From: Polaribacter reichenbachii
GTDB taxonomy: Bacteria > Bacteroidota > Bacteroidia > Flavobacteriales > Flavobacteriaceae
Length of the DNA stretch: 64,000 nt
Assembly: GCF_001975665.1 (NCBI RefSeq)
Contig: NZ_CP019419.1
Coordinates: 930,001-994,000 of the forward strand
Direction of reading: 5' to 3'
Shown here: piece after piece, positions 34,180 through 43,176 of the stretch
How positions within the stretch are numbered: the stretch's first letter is position 1
Layout of the letters: each line of letters opens with the position of its first letter
The notes under the pieces: generated by a model
What the model was told of the DNA's origin: nothing
Databases searched by the model: none
Seen by the model: only the letters and a program-made list of their open reading frames with translations
Translations under genes and position numbers: made by a program

Positions 34180-34291
34180 TTTTTATTAAAACAAGATAAA
34201 TTTAAGATTAAAATTAACATAAAAAACACAAATATCGGAAATGAGCATTTTTTAGTCTGATTTGAATAGCTTTTTTATTTAACTGAAGAAT

Positions 34292-34299
34292 TACATTTG
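34292..34299 (+). promoter_or_regulatory. Candidate Bacteroidota -7 promoter element
   Basis: TACATTTG matches TAnnTTTG and ends 29 bases before the ATG of the DUF1549/DUF1553 gene. A TTTG at 34261-34264 is the nearest -33-like element, but the 27-base gap between the two is longer than usual. Confidence 0.4.
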
Positions 34300-34328
34300 T
34301 ACGCTATCACTTTTTAAGGAAATAAAAA

Positions 34329-37300
34329 ATGAGATTATTTTTAGTACTTGTTGGAATATTATTATTCAGCTCTTGTGGACCAGATTTACCTGAAGCTGTT
34401 GCTGTAGAATATGAAAAACTACCCAAAAAAATAGACTTTAATCAAAGTGTAAAACCTATTTTATCTGATAAATGTTTTTTATGTCATGGCCCAGATAAAG
34501 GAAATATTAAAGGAGGTTTACAATTACATTCTGCAGAAGTTGCGTATGCAGAATTATCAGAAACACCAGGTAAATTTGCTATTGTTCCTAAAAATCTTAA
34601 AAAAAGCGAATTTTATCATCGTATTGTAACAGACGATCCTAAATTAATAATGCCAGAGCCAGGTTCTCACCTAACTTTAAGCAATTATGAAAAAGCTGTT
34701 TTAGTAAAATGGATAGAAGAAGGTGCAGAATACAAAGAACATTGGGCATTTATTAAACCCGAAAAAAGCGAAGTACCTGAAGTTGAAAAAGAAGAATTAG
34801 TAGCAAATGCTATCGATAATTTTGTATTAGAAGAATTAGAAAACAATGGTTTAGAACCTTCAAAAAAAGCAGATAAAGAACTTTTATTAAGAAGAGCTTC
34901 TTTAGATTTAACAGGGTTACCACCTACAAGCGAAGAAATTGACGCATTTTTAAAAGACAATTCAACAAACGCTTACGAAAAACAAATAGACAGATTAATT
35001 GCAACCAGTGCTTATGGTGAGCAACGTACTTTAGATTGGATGGATTTATCTCGTTATGCAGATACTCATGGTTATAGTGTAGATAAATTTAGAGATGTTT
35101 CTCCTTGGCGAGATTGGGTTATAAAATCCTTCAATAACAATATGCCTTATGATGAATTTGTGTTGTGGCAATTGGCTGGAGATATGTTGCCAAATGCAAC
35201 TCGTGAGCAAAAATTAGCAACTACTTTTAACAGATTACATCCGCAGAATTTAGAAGGTGGTATTATTGATGAAGAATTTAGATCTGAATACGTTTCAGAC
35301 AGAACTGCAACTGTGGGGCAAGCGTTTTTAGGCTTAACTGTAGCTTGTGCAAAATGCCATGATCATAAATACGATCCTATTTCTCAAAAAGATCATTTCG
35401 AAATGTACAGTTTCTTTAATAATGTTGATGAAACCGGACTTATACCTTGGGATTTAGCAACTCCTGTACCAGCAATGATGTTGCCTACAAAAGAGCAAGA
35501 AGAAGTTTTAAATTATTTAGAAACTTTAGTTGATGACTCTGAAAATGAACTAAAGGTAACTAAAGTTAAAGAAAATACAAGCGCAGAAAAATGGATGGCT
35601 AACCAAGGTTATAAAAACATTTCTAGCAATCAAAAACCTAAAGGATTAATTGCTGCTTTTAATTTTGATAATAAAAAACTGATAAACAAAGTTGGCGGAA
35701 ATGGAAAAAACAAAATAAGAATGCGTCAGCAATTTGTTGACAATGAAAAACCTATTTTCAAAAAAGGCTCTCAAGGAAAAGGTCTTTATATGGATGGTGA
35801 TACTTGGCTAGATTTAGACAAAATAGGTATTTATAAAAGAAGTGAATCTTTTTCTATTGGTATAGATGTTTTTATACCAAAGGATTTAGAAACAGGTGTA
35901 ATTTTTCATAAAATGAATAGCCCAGAATTACATAATTTTAGAGGTTATCATTTAAAAATTAAAGACAATAAAATAGAAGCTTTATTAGCACATGTTTGGC
36001 CAGATAATGCTATTGTTGTAGAATCCATTAAAGAGATTCCTAAAGAAAAATGGGTGCAATTAACTATGACTTATGATGGTTCTAGTAAAGCAAACGGAAT
36101 TAAAATATTCTTAGATGGAGAAAGGTTAGAAACAAAAACTCATTACGACAACTTATACAAAGACATCATCTTTCACGGTTTTCAAATGTATGGTAGAAAT
36201 AGCCCTAAAATTGAGCCGGGTTTAAGAATTGGTGCTGTTTGGAGGGGTAAAGGAATAAATGGTGCAACTATAGATAATTTATTGGTTTTTGATAAAGAAT
36301 TGAGTGATATTGAAGTTTTACAAATTGCTGATAAAGAGAAATTACAGACCATTAAACATACACCTTATAATAATTTAACTGCATCAGAAAAAACACAATT
36401 AAATCAATACTATTTGTCTAATTTTTCTTCGGATTATAAAAAGGTGCTTAAAAACTTAGAAGAAAAAAGAATTGCATTAACAGATAGTACAGAACCTGTA
36501 AAACAAATTATGGTGATGAAAGAAATGGAAACACCAAGACAAGCCTATGTTTTAGACAGAGGTCAATATGATTCGCCTACAGATTCTGTTTTTCCAAATG
36601 TGCCAGAACGTATTTTTCCTTTTCCAGATAATTTACCTAAAAACAGAATTGGTTTAGCAAAATGGATTATGCACAAAGACAACCCTTTAACAGCAAGAGT
36701 TACTGTAAACAGATATTGGCAAAATATTTTTGGTAGAGGTTTGGTAAAAACATCCGAAGATTTTGGTAATCAAGGAGAATTACCAAGTCATCCAAAATTA
36801 TTAGACTGGTTAGCTCTAAAATTTATGGAATCTGGTTGGGATGTAAAAGCATTGCACAAATTAATATTGATGTCTAACACCTACCAACAATCTAGTATTG
36901 CCAGCAAAGAATTATTGGCAATGGATAAAGAGAATAAATTTTTAGCAAGAGGACCAGCAAAACGTTTATCTGGAGAAATGTTAAGAGATAACGCATTATT
37001 TGCATCTGGTTTATTAAATCGTAAAATTGGAGGAGAAAGCGTAAGCCCATACCAACCACCAGGTTTATGGAAAGTAAATGGAGATACGTACTTACCAAGT
37101 TCTGGTGATGAGTTATACAGAAGAAGTATGTACACCATATGGAAAAGAACGGTGCCACACCCAACCATTGCAACTTTTGATGCACCAACAAGAGATTTAT
37201 GTACCACAAGAAGACAAGAAACCAACACACCTTTACAAGCATTGGTATTATTAAACGACCCAACATTTGTGGAAGCTGCACGTGTTTTAGGTAAAAAAAT

Positions 37301-37568
37301 GATCAATTATAAAGATATTGATGAAGGTATCTCTGTAACTTTTAAAAAACTAACAGGTAGAACTATAAAGCCTTTAGAATTAAACATTCTAGTAAACTTA
37401 CAGAAAACAGAACTAGAAAAATTTCAAAAAAACAAAGGTAAAGCAGAAGGTTGGATTAGCTTAGGAGAATACAAAATTAATCCTGAAGATGATAAGGCTT
37501 TAGTTGCTGCAAATGCAGTAGTAGCATCAACAATTATTAATTCTGATGCTTTTATAACAAAACGATAA
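34329..37568 (+). CDS. Cytochrome c-type DUF1549/DUF1553 lipoprotein with LamG domain
   Basis: A 1079-residue lipoprotein (Cys in 'LLFSSC', C16) with the planctomycete-type layout PSCyt1, DUF1549 (PSCyt2), an inserted concanavalin/LamG-like domain, then DUF1553 (PSD1). Haem-binding CxxCH motifs are at C49-H53 ('KCFLCHGPDKG') and at C340-H344 ('CAKCHDHKYDP'). The inserted lectin-like domain spans about 430-680 ('KGLIAAFNFDNKKL', 'GLYMDGDTWLDLDK', 'IKIFLDGERLETKTHYDN'). The C-terminal part has 'NPLTARVTVNRYWQNIFGRGLVKTSEDFG' and 'RRSMYTIWKRTVPHPTIATFD'. It is exported and probably binds haem covalently. The lectin-like insert suggests contact with a glycan. The biochemical role of this family is not established. 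It heads a four-gene plus-strand unit. Confidence 0.88.
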   Translation: MRLFLVLVGILLFSSCGPDLPEAVAVEYEKLPKKIDFNQSVKPILSDKCFLCHGPDKGNIKGGLQLHSAEVAYAELSETPGKFAIVPKNLKKSEFYHRIVTDDPKLIMPEPGSHLTLSNYEKAVLVKWIEEGAEYKEHWAFIKPEKSEVPEVEKEELVANAIDNFVLEELENNGLEPSKKADKELLLRRASLDLTGLPPTSEEIDAFLKDNSTNAYEKQIDRLIATSAYGEQRTLDWMDLSRYADTHGYSVDKFRDVSPWRDWVIKSFNNNMPYDEFVLWQLAGDMLPNATREQKLATTFNRLHPQNLEGGIIDEEFRSEYVSDRTATVGQAFLGLTVACAKCHDHKYDPISQKDHFEMYSFFNNVDETGLIPWDLATPVPAMMLPTKEQEEVLNYLETLVDDSENELKVTKVKENTSAEKWMANQGYKNISSNQKPKGLIAAFNFDNKKLINKVGGNGKNKIRMRQQFVDNEKPIFKKGSQGKGLYMDGDTWLDLDKIGIYKRSESFSIGIDVFIPKDLETGVIFHKMNSPELHNFRGYHLKIKDNKIEALLAHVWPDNAIVVESIKEIPKEKWVQLTMTYDGSSKANGIKIFLDGERLETKTHYDNLYKDIIFHGFQMYGRNSPKIEPGLRIGAVWRGKGINGATIDNLLVFDKELSDIEVLQIADKEKLQTIKHTPYNNLTASEKTQLNQYYLSNFSSDYKKVLKNLEEKRIALTDSTEPVKQIMVMKEMETPRQAYVLDRGQYDSPTDSVFPNVPERIFPFPDNLPKNRIGLAKWIMHKDNPLTARVTVNRYWQNIFGRGLVKTSEDFGNQGELPSHPKLLDWLALKFMESGWDVKALHKLILMSNTYQQSSIASKELLAMDKENKFLARGPAKRLSGEMLRDNALFASGLLNRKIGGESVSPYQPPGLWKVNGDTYLPSSGDELYRRSMYTIWKRTVPHPTIATFDAPTRDLCTTRRQETNTPLQALVLLNDPTFVEAARVLGKKMINYKDIDEGISVTFKKLTGRTIKPLELNILVNLQKTELEKFQKNKGKAEGWISLGEYKINPEDDKALVAANAVVASTIINSDAFITKR

Positions 37569-37590
37569 TTTAGAACTAAAAAATAGATTT

Positions 37591-39105
37591 ATGTGCGATC
37601 ATCATGATATTTTAAAATCTAATAATAAAGATTTACAAAGTGTTGAAAAACAAATTGACAGAAGAAACTTCTTAAAGAAAACATCTTTAGGTTTAGGTGC
37701 ATTAGCATTAGGTAGTCTTTTAAATACAGAAAAAGCTTGGAGTACTATTGGTAATCCTGCTGCTAGTCCAGAAGATATTTTAAATAATTACAATAAAAAC
37801 AGATTAGGTTTACCTCATCATTTACCAAAGGCAAAACGAATTATTTATTTGTTTCAAAGTGGTGGACCTTCTCAAATGGATTTATTTGATTACAAACCCA
37901 AATTGGTTGATATGTTTGGGCAAGATTTACCTAAATCTGTAATTGGTAAAACGCGTTTAACTGGTATGAGCGGTAGCCAATCTACCTTACCAATTGCACC
38001 TTCTTTATTCAACTTTAAACAATATGGAGAATCTAGAGCTTGGGTAAGTGAATTAATGCCACATACAGCAGAAATTGTAGATGATTTGTGTTTTATTAAG
38101 GGGATGCAAACTGATCAAATTAACCATACACCTGCCATTAACTTTTTTCAAACTGGGCATCAATTACCTGGTAGACCATCTATTGGATCTTGGTTAAGTT
38201 ATGGTTTGGGTTCTGATAATGAAAATTTACCAACGTTTATCACTTTAGTATCAAAAAACGGAAAAGGACAACCTTTAAACGCAAGTTTATGGGGTAATGG
38301 ATTTTTACCAACAGAACACCAAGGAGTACAATTTAGATCTGGTAAAGACCCAGTTTTATACTTAAATAATCCTGATAATTACGATGGTAATGATCGTAAA
38401 AAAATGTTAGAATATTTAGGAGATTTAAATTCAATACAGCATGATGCATATGGTGATCCAGAAATCCAAGCTAGAATGAAACAATACGAAATGGCTTACA
38501 AAATGCAAACCTCTGTACCAGAAGTTACAGATACATCAGATGAGCCAGATCATATTTTTGAAATGTATGGTAAAGACAGTAGAAATTCTGGTACTTATGC
38601 AGCCAACTGTTTAATGGCAAGAAAGTTATTAGAAAAAGGCGTAAAATTTGTACAAATTTATCACCAAGGATGGGATCAACACGTAGCTTGTCCTGGAGGT
38701 TTAAGAAATCAATGTAAAAAAACAGATCAAGGTACAGCCGCTTTAATTAAAGATTTAAAACAACGTGGTATGTTAGATGATACACTTGTGGTTTGGGGTG
38801 GCGAATTTGGTAGAACAGTTTACTCTCAAGGTCAATTAACAGATAAGAATTATGGTAGAGATCATCATCCAAAAGCCTTTACAATGTGGATGGCAGGTGC
38901 TGGTGTTAAACCCGGTTTTACTTACGGAGAAACTGATGATTTTAGTTACAATGTAACCAAAGACCCAGTACATGTACATGATTTTCACGCCACACTTTTA
39001 CACCTCTTTGGTATAGATCATGAAAGATTAACTTTTAAACATCAAGGAAGGCGTTTTAGATTAACAGATGTGCATGGTCATGTTGTAAAAGACCTATTAA
39101 CTTAA
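37591..39105 (+). CDS. DUF1501 protein with Tat signal
   Basis: A 504-residue protein carrying an internal Tat-like signal ('DRRNFLKKTSLGLGALALGSLL', from about residue 23) after a short leader. DUF1501 proteins belong, as I recall, to the alkaline phosphatase/sulfatase fold superfamily. Visible conserved parts are 'RIIYLFQSGGPSQMDLFDYKPKL', 'HTPAINFFQTGHQLPGRPSIGSWLSYGLG', 'KFVQIYHQGWDQH', 'VVWGGEFGRT' and 'GRDHHPKAFTMWMAG'. These His/Asp-rich blocks look like a metal site. It follows the DUF1553 gene by 22 bases, the standard pairing of these two families. Folded export by Tat suggests a cofactor or metal inserted in the cytoplasm. Its activity is unknown. Confidence 0.9.
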   Translation: MCDHHDILKSNNKDLQSVEKQIDRRNFLKKTSLGLGALALGSLLNTEKAWSTIGNPAASPEDILNNYNKNRLGLPHHLPKAKRIIYLFQSGGPSQMDLFDYKPKLVDMFGQDLPKSVIGKTRLTGMSGSQSTLPIAPSLFNFKQYGESRAWVSELMPHTAEIVDDLCFIKGMQTDQINHTPAINFFQTGHQLPGRPSIGSWLSYGLGSDNENLPTFITLVSKNGKGQPLNASLWGNGFLPTEHQGVQFRSGKDPVLYLNNPDNYDGNDRKKMLEYLGDLNSIQHDAYGDPEIQARMKQYEMAYKMQTSVPEVTDTSDEPDHIFEMYGKDSRNSGTYAANCLMARKLLEKGVKFVQIYHQGWDQHVACPGGLRNQCKKTDQGTAALIKDLKQRGMLDDTLVVWGGEFGRTVYSQGQLTDKNYGRDHHPKAFTMWMAGAGVKPGFTYGETDDFSYNVTKDPVHVHDFHATLLHLFGIDHERLTFKHQGRRFRLTDVHGHVVKDLLT

Positions 39106-39115
39106 AAAGAAATTT

Positions 39116-40246
39116 ATGTCATCTAGAAGAAATTTTATAAAAAAGGCAGGTTTAGCAAGTGCGGCTTTGGTTACTTCTTCGTCTGCTATTGGACCATCAA
39201 TTATAACAAAAAAAGAAGATTCAAATCATTTATTAAATGAAACAGATACTATTTTAGGCCATGGAGATTATCAATATAAATTGGTTAAAAATTGGGCTCA
39301 AATAAGTTCTACTAGAATTCCATTACTCAATTGCCATGAAATGGTTATGGACAGTAAAGGAAGATTGATTATGATTGGAGATCACCCACAAAATAATGTT
39401 TTAATTTTTGACAAATCTGGTAAGCTATTAGATTACTGGGGCACTGCGTATCAAGGTGGTCATGGACTAACACTTCATAATGAAGGTGGGGAAGATATGC
39501 TTTACATTACAGATTCTGGCTGGGCACAAGGCAAGAATAATAAAATGGTAAAACACAATGGTCGTGTTGCAAAAACCACTGTTGATGGAAGAGTAATTTT
39601 TGATATTGGCCACCCACAAACAATTGGTGTTTACAAACCTGGAGACCCATTTTGCCCAACAGAAACTGCTATAGGTCCTAATGGCGATATTTATGTTGCT
39701 GATGGTTATGGTATGGATTATATTATTCAATATGATGCCAATGGAAAATATATTCGTCATTGGGGTGGTAAAAATAATACTGACGAAAGATATAAACTTT
39801 CTAATGCACATGGTGTAGCAATAGATTATAGAGACAAAAACAATCCGCTAGTGGTATGTACTTCTAGAAATGAACAATCTTTTAAATGGTACACTTTAGA
39901 TGGTAAATATGTTAAGACATTACATTTGCCAAATATGCAAGTATGTAGACCTGTTATAGATGACAACAACCTTTATGCAGGTGTTTGCTGGTCTCAACCC
40001 AAGGTTGGCAAAACAAACTGGAAAGATCACACTGGTTTTGTAACTATTATGGAAGGTGATAAAGTAGTTTCTAATCCTGGAGGAACTGAACCAATCTATA
40101 AAGATGGTACTTTACAAAAATCTTATCAATTAAAAGAAAAACCAATTTTACATGGTCATGATGTTTGTGTAGATGAAGATAAAAATCTATACATCTGTCA
40201 ATGGAATGCAAATCATTCTACACCTTATAAATTAGAAAGAATATAA
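39116..40246 (+). CDS. Tat-exported NHL-type beta-propeller protein
   Basis: A 376-residue protein starting with a Tat signal ('SSRRNFIKKAGLASAALVTS'). The body is a six-bladed NHL/SMP30-like propeller. Repeated units are visible in 'HEMVMDSKGRLIMIGDHPQNNVLIFDKSGKLLDYWG', 'TETAIGPNGDIYVADGYGMDYIIQYDANGKYIRHWG' and 'HGHDVCVDEDKNLYICQWN'. Relatives include the peptidyl-hydroxyglycine lyase fold and various sugar-lactone-type hydrolases, but no catalytic call can be made. It starts ten bases after the DUF1501 gene, inside the cytochrome set. It may be a periplasmic partner or an enzyme acting on an oxidised sugar. That is speculation from context. Confidence 0.8.
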   Translation: MSSRRNFIKKAGLASAALVTSSSAIGPSIITKKEDSNHLLNETDTILGHGDYQYKLVKNWAQISSTRIPLLNCHEMVMDSKGRLIMIGDHPQNNVLIFDKSGKLLDYWGTAYQGGHGLTLHNEGGEDMLYITDSGWAQGKNNKMVKHNGRVAKTTVDGRVIFDIGHPQTIGVYKPGDPFCPTETAIGPNGDIYVADGYGMDYIIQYDANGKYIRHWGGKNNTDERYKLSNAHGVAIDYRDKNNPLVVCTSRNEQSFKWYTLDGKYVKTLHLPNMQVCRPVIDDNNLYAGVCWSQPKVGKTNWKDHTGFVTIMEGDKVVSNPGGTEPIYKDGTLQKSYQLKEKPILHGHDVCVDEDKNLYICQWNANHSTPYKLERI

Positions 40247-40260
40247 TCTAGTATTTTATT

Positions 40261-41634
40261 ATGAATGAAGCATCAGACTTTGTCTTATTTTTAGGAAGAT
40301 TTCATCCACTTGTGGTGCACTTACCTATTGGTTTTTTATTTTTTGCATTTGTTTTAGAAATCTATAGTAAAATTAAAAAGGATACAACTTTTACAAAAGG
40401 TATTCCTTTGGCTTTATTTTGTGGAGCAATGAGTGCTGTGGTTGCCTGTGTTTTAGGGTATATGTTATCTTTAAGTGGAGATTATAGTGAGGCTGCTTTA
40501 GACACACATTTTTGGTTTGGTATTGCCACAACTATTATTGCTTTTGTTGCTTGGTTAATTAGAATCGATAAAATAAAATTTAATAGTTCTAAAGCCATTA
40601 AAACTAACATTTCTAGCTTAGCTTTAATTGTTATTTTATTGAGTGTTACAGGTCATTATGGAGGAAATTTAACACATGGAAGTGACTATTTAACCAAATA
40701 CGCACCTTTTGGCCAAAAAGAAGAACAAGTTGCTGAAAAAATCACCAAAATAGAAGATGCAGTTATTTATACAAACTTGGTAGATCCTATTTTAGAAAAT
40801 AAATGTACTAGCTGTCATAATTCTGATAAAAGAAAAGGAGGCTTAATGCTACATGATAGTATTTCGATTATTAATGGTGGTAAAAATGGGGCTGTTTTAG
40901 TAGCTGGTGATGCAACTAAATCTGAATTAATTCGCCGTGTTTTATTAAAACCACATCATGATGATTTTATGCCTCCAGAAGGTAAAACACCTTTAACAGA
41001 AGAAGAAATTGCCATTCTTACGTTTTGGATCAATCAAACAGATGCTAATTTTAGTACAAAAATGGGTGCCATAGAATCACCAGAAAACATTTTAAAAACA
41101 GCTTCTAATATTTTAGGTTTAAGCGAAGATTCTAAAACTACATTAGCAAAATTAAGTGCAGTTGATGCTACAATTTTAAACGATTTAAAATCAGAAGGTT
41201 TCCAAATAAGAGAGCTCGTTTTTGAATCTAATTTATATGATGTTGTATTACCTTCAAAAACTATTAAAGAAGCAAATAAAACCGAAATTGATAAAAAATT
41301 ACAAAAATTAGCTCAAATAAAAGAGCATATATTGTGGTTATCTTTAGAAGACAATTTCATCAATAATAATCATCTAAATACATTAAGTTCTTTTAACAAT
41401 CTTCAAAAATTAGTTTTAAGTAACAACCCAATTACGGATGAAGGTATAAAAGAGATTACAAAGCTCACCAAACTTAATAGCATTAACCTATACAATAGTA
41501 AAGTTACAAAAGCGAGCTTAAAAAGTTTATCAGAAATGAAAAGCTTGGAAAAGATTTATGTTTGGAAAACGGAAATAAAACCAAATGATTTAATCGATTT
41601 TAAAGAAAATAAAAAAATAAAAATCGTTTTATAA
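40261..41634 (+). CDS. DUF2231-cytochrome c-leucine-rich-repeat membrane protein
   Basis: A 457-residue inner-membrane protein. The first 140 residues contain about four membrane helices of the DUF2231 type ('FLGRFHPLVVHLPIGFLFFAFVLEIYSK', a His-rich pattern). A periplasmic cytochrome c motif follows at C182-H186 ('NKCTSCHNSDKRKGGLMLHDS', with Met ligand candidates in 'HHDDFMPPEGKTPL'). Residues 330-450 form leucine-rich repeats ('LQKLVLSNNPITDEGIKEITKL', 'LNSINLYNSKVTKASLKSLSEM'). It ends the four-gene unit and could link the soluble haem lipoprotein to the membrane electron chain. The same three-domain layout is known from planctomycete/verrucomicrobial gene sets. The actual electron donor is unknown. 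A terminator follows at 41659. Confidence 0.85.
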   Translation: MNEASDFVLFLGRFHPLVVHLPIGFLFFAFVLEIYSKIKKDTTFTKGIPLALFCGAMSAVVACVLGYMLSLSGDYSEAALDTHFWFGIATTIIAFVAWLIRIDKIKFNSSKAIKTNISSLALIVILLSVTGHYGGNLTHGSDYLTKYAPFGQKEEQVAEKITKIEDAVIYTNLVDPILENKCTSCHNSDKRKGGLMLHDSISIINGGKNGAVLVAGDATKSELIRRVLLKPHHDDFMPPEGKTPLTEEEIAILTFWINQTDANFSTKMGAIESPENILKTASNILGLSEDSKTTLAKLSAVDATILNDLKSEGFQIRELVFESNLYDVVLPSKTIKEANKTEIDKKLQKLAQIKEHILWLSLEDNFINNNHLNTLSSFNNLQKLVLSNNPITDEGIKEITKLTKLNSINLYNSKVTKASLKSLSEMKSLEKIYVWKTEIKPNDLIDFKENKKIKIVL

Positions 41635-42004
41635 TTCTTAAAAAACTCTATTGATAATAACCCTAATTTTAAATAATTAGGGTTTCTTTTTATACGCTAA
41701 TTTCTAATTTTTCAACAAACTGAATTCTTTAATTATGTAATAGATCAAAGTCAAATTACTATAAATCAATAAATAATTTATAAAAAGACAATATGATTTC
41801 CTAAAATAAACATCTGTTATATACCATAAACTATTCTAATTTTAAATTTGATAGATACTAAATTGAGTTATAATAATAAAAAAACTTTTAACTATTACTT
41901 ACAAACAGTTTAGCGAAATTTAAAAAGAGGTTTTTCTGTTTCATTATAGAGAAATCTCCCTTTTGTTTCACATCAAACATCAACCTTAATCAATTATAAA
42001 ACAA
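41635..42004. other. Intergenic region before the GH16 unit
   Basis: 370 bases without a gene. It begins with the terminator of the cytochrome set (41659-41692). The rest is AT-rich and presumably holds the promoter of the GH16 genes. I could not find a clear TAnnTTTG element in it. Confidence 0.6.
41659..41692 (+). terminator. Rho-independent terminator after the cytochrome set
   Basis: AACCCTAATT and AATTAGGGTT are perfect 10-base arms around six bases, followed by TCTTTTTAT. It lies 24 bases after the stop codon of the DUF2231 protein. Confidence 0.85.
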
Positions 42005-43165
42005 ATGAATACAAAAAAATATACCTATCTATTTTTATCCTTTTTTATGTTAATTATTCATTTTGGTTGCAGTAAAGACGAACCTGAAGAAATTGATACA
42101 GAGAGTCCTGTTTTAAATTGCCCAGATGATGTTGTATTAACTATAGAAAGTTACGAAAACAGTATTGTTGTAACTTACGAAACTCCAAAAGGTGTAGATA
42201 ATTTTGGTTCTAACACCACACAAATTGAGGGTTTAGCTTCTGGCGAAAGTTTTCCAGAAGGTACAACTACCAATACTTTTAAAGCCACAGATATTGCTGG
42301 CAATTCTACTATTTGTAGTTTTAATGTAATAATTACCAAAAATGCTGCAAACGACAATGTTCCATATTTTATTGATGAAAACCCAACGCCTGCCAACAAA
42401 AAATGGACAAAAGTTGAAAATTTATCAGATGAATTTAACACAGATGAATTAGATGAAACCAAATGGAAAAACACAGATCCTAATAAATGGATTGGAAGAG
42501 CACCAGGTTTATTCAAAAAAAATACAGTTTCACAAAGTGAAGGAAGTTTAAAACTAACAGCAGATATTTTACCAAGTCCAGAAGTTGTAAACGGAAACAC
42601 ATTTACACACGCAGGTTCTAATATTACATCTATCAATTCTATTAGAGTTGGTCATTATTTTGAAGCTAGAATGAAATCTAGTAAAACTTTTATGTCTTCT
42701 ACTTTTTGGTTGATAAACGATAGAAATGATGCTAGTGGTTGCGATAAAAGAACCACAGAATTAGACATACAAGAATGTGTGGGCCAAATTACATCCACAG
42801 AAAGTTGGACAGCTGATAAAGATGAAGAAATGGGTTCTAATACACATAGCAGAAATACTTCTTGCACCACAACTCCAGAAGGTTCTGTAGGTGACCACGT
42901 AAATATTGGTGGCAAAGCTTACGACGATTATCACGTTTACGCTGCTTGGTGGAAAAGCGCCACAGAAATAGACTTTTATTTAGATGGTAAAAAAGTATAT
43001 ACAGTTACACCAAAAGCAGAATTTAATTTGCAAATGTATTTACGATTGGTGGTAGAAACTTACGATTGGAACCCTGTGCCTTCTGATGGTGGAATGACAG
43101 GTTCTTTCGAAGACAGAAGCACTTCTTACGATTGGGTTAGAACTTGGAAATTAGAGGATAATTAA
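42005..43165 (+). CDS. HYR-GH16 galactanase lipoprotein (agarase/porphyranase type), copy 1
   Basis: A 386-residue lipoprotein (Cys in 'IIHFGC', C22). Residues of about 33-112 form a HYR (hyalin-repeat) domain ('SPVLNCPDDVVLTIES...GTTTNTFKATDIAGNSTICSFNV'). The rest is a GH16 beta-jelly roll. The catalytic ExDxxE motif is 'ELDIQE' with E252, D254 and E257. The upstream 'SDEFNTDELDETKWKNTDPNKWIGRAPGLF' and 'HAGSNITSINSIRVGHYFEARMKS' resemble beta-agarase/beta-porphyranase subfamilies. It probably sits on the cell surface and cuts the galactan internally. It starts a three-gene unit with a homologous GH16 and a beta-helix protein. Subfamily (agarase versus porphyranase) needs a tree. Confidence 0.88.
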   Translation: MNTKKYTYLFLSFFMLIIHFGCSKDEPEEIDTESPVLNCPDDVVLTIESYENSIVVTYETPKGVDNFGSNTTQIEGLASGESFPEGTTTNTFKATDIAGNSTICSFNVIITKNAANDNVPYFIDENPTPANKKWTKVENLSDEFNTDELDETKWKNTDPNKWIGRAPGLFKKNTVSQSEGSLKLTADILPSPEVVNGNTFTHAGSNITSINSIRVGHYFEARMKSSKTFMSSTFWLINDRNDASGCDKRTTELDIQECVGQITSTESWTADKDEEMGSNTHSRNTSCTTTPEGSVGDHVNIGGKAYDDYHVYAAWWKSATEIDFYLDGKKVYTVTPKAEFNLQMYLRLVVETYDWNPVPSDGGMTGSFEDRSTSYDWVRTWKLEDN

Positions 43166-43176
43166 ATTATAAAAAA

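Noticed and set aside
36881-37306. Minus-strand open frames of 129-141 codons inside the DUF1553 region
   Set aside because: They overlap completely a strongly conserved plus-strand coding region, have low-complexity hydrophobic translations, and have no signals of their own.
42175-42915. Minus-strand open frames of 153 and 86 codons within the first GH16 gene
   Set aside because: They are antisense shadows of a clear GH16 gene, with no plausible start region.
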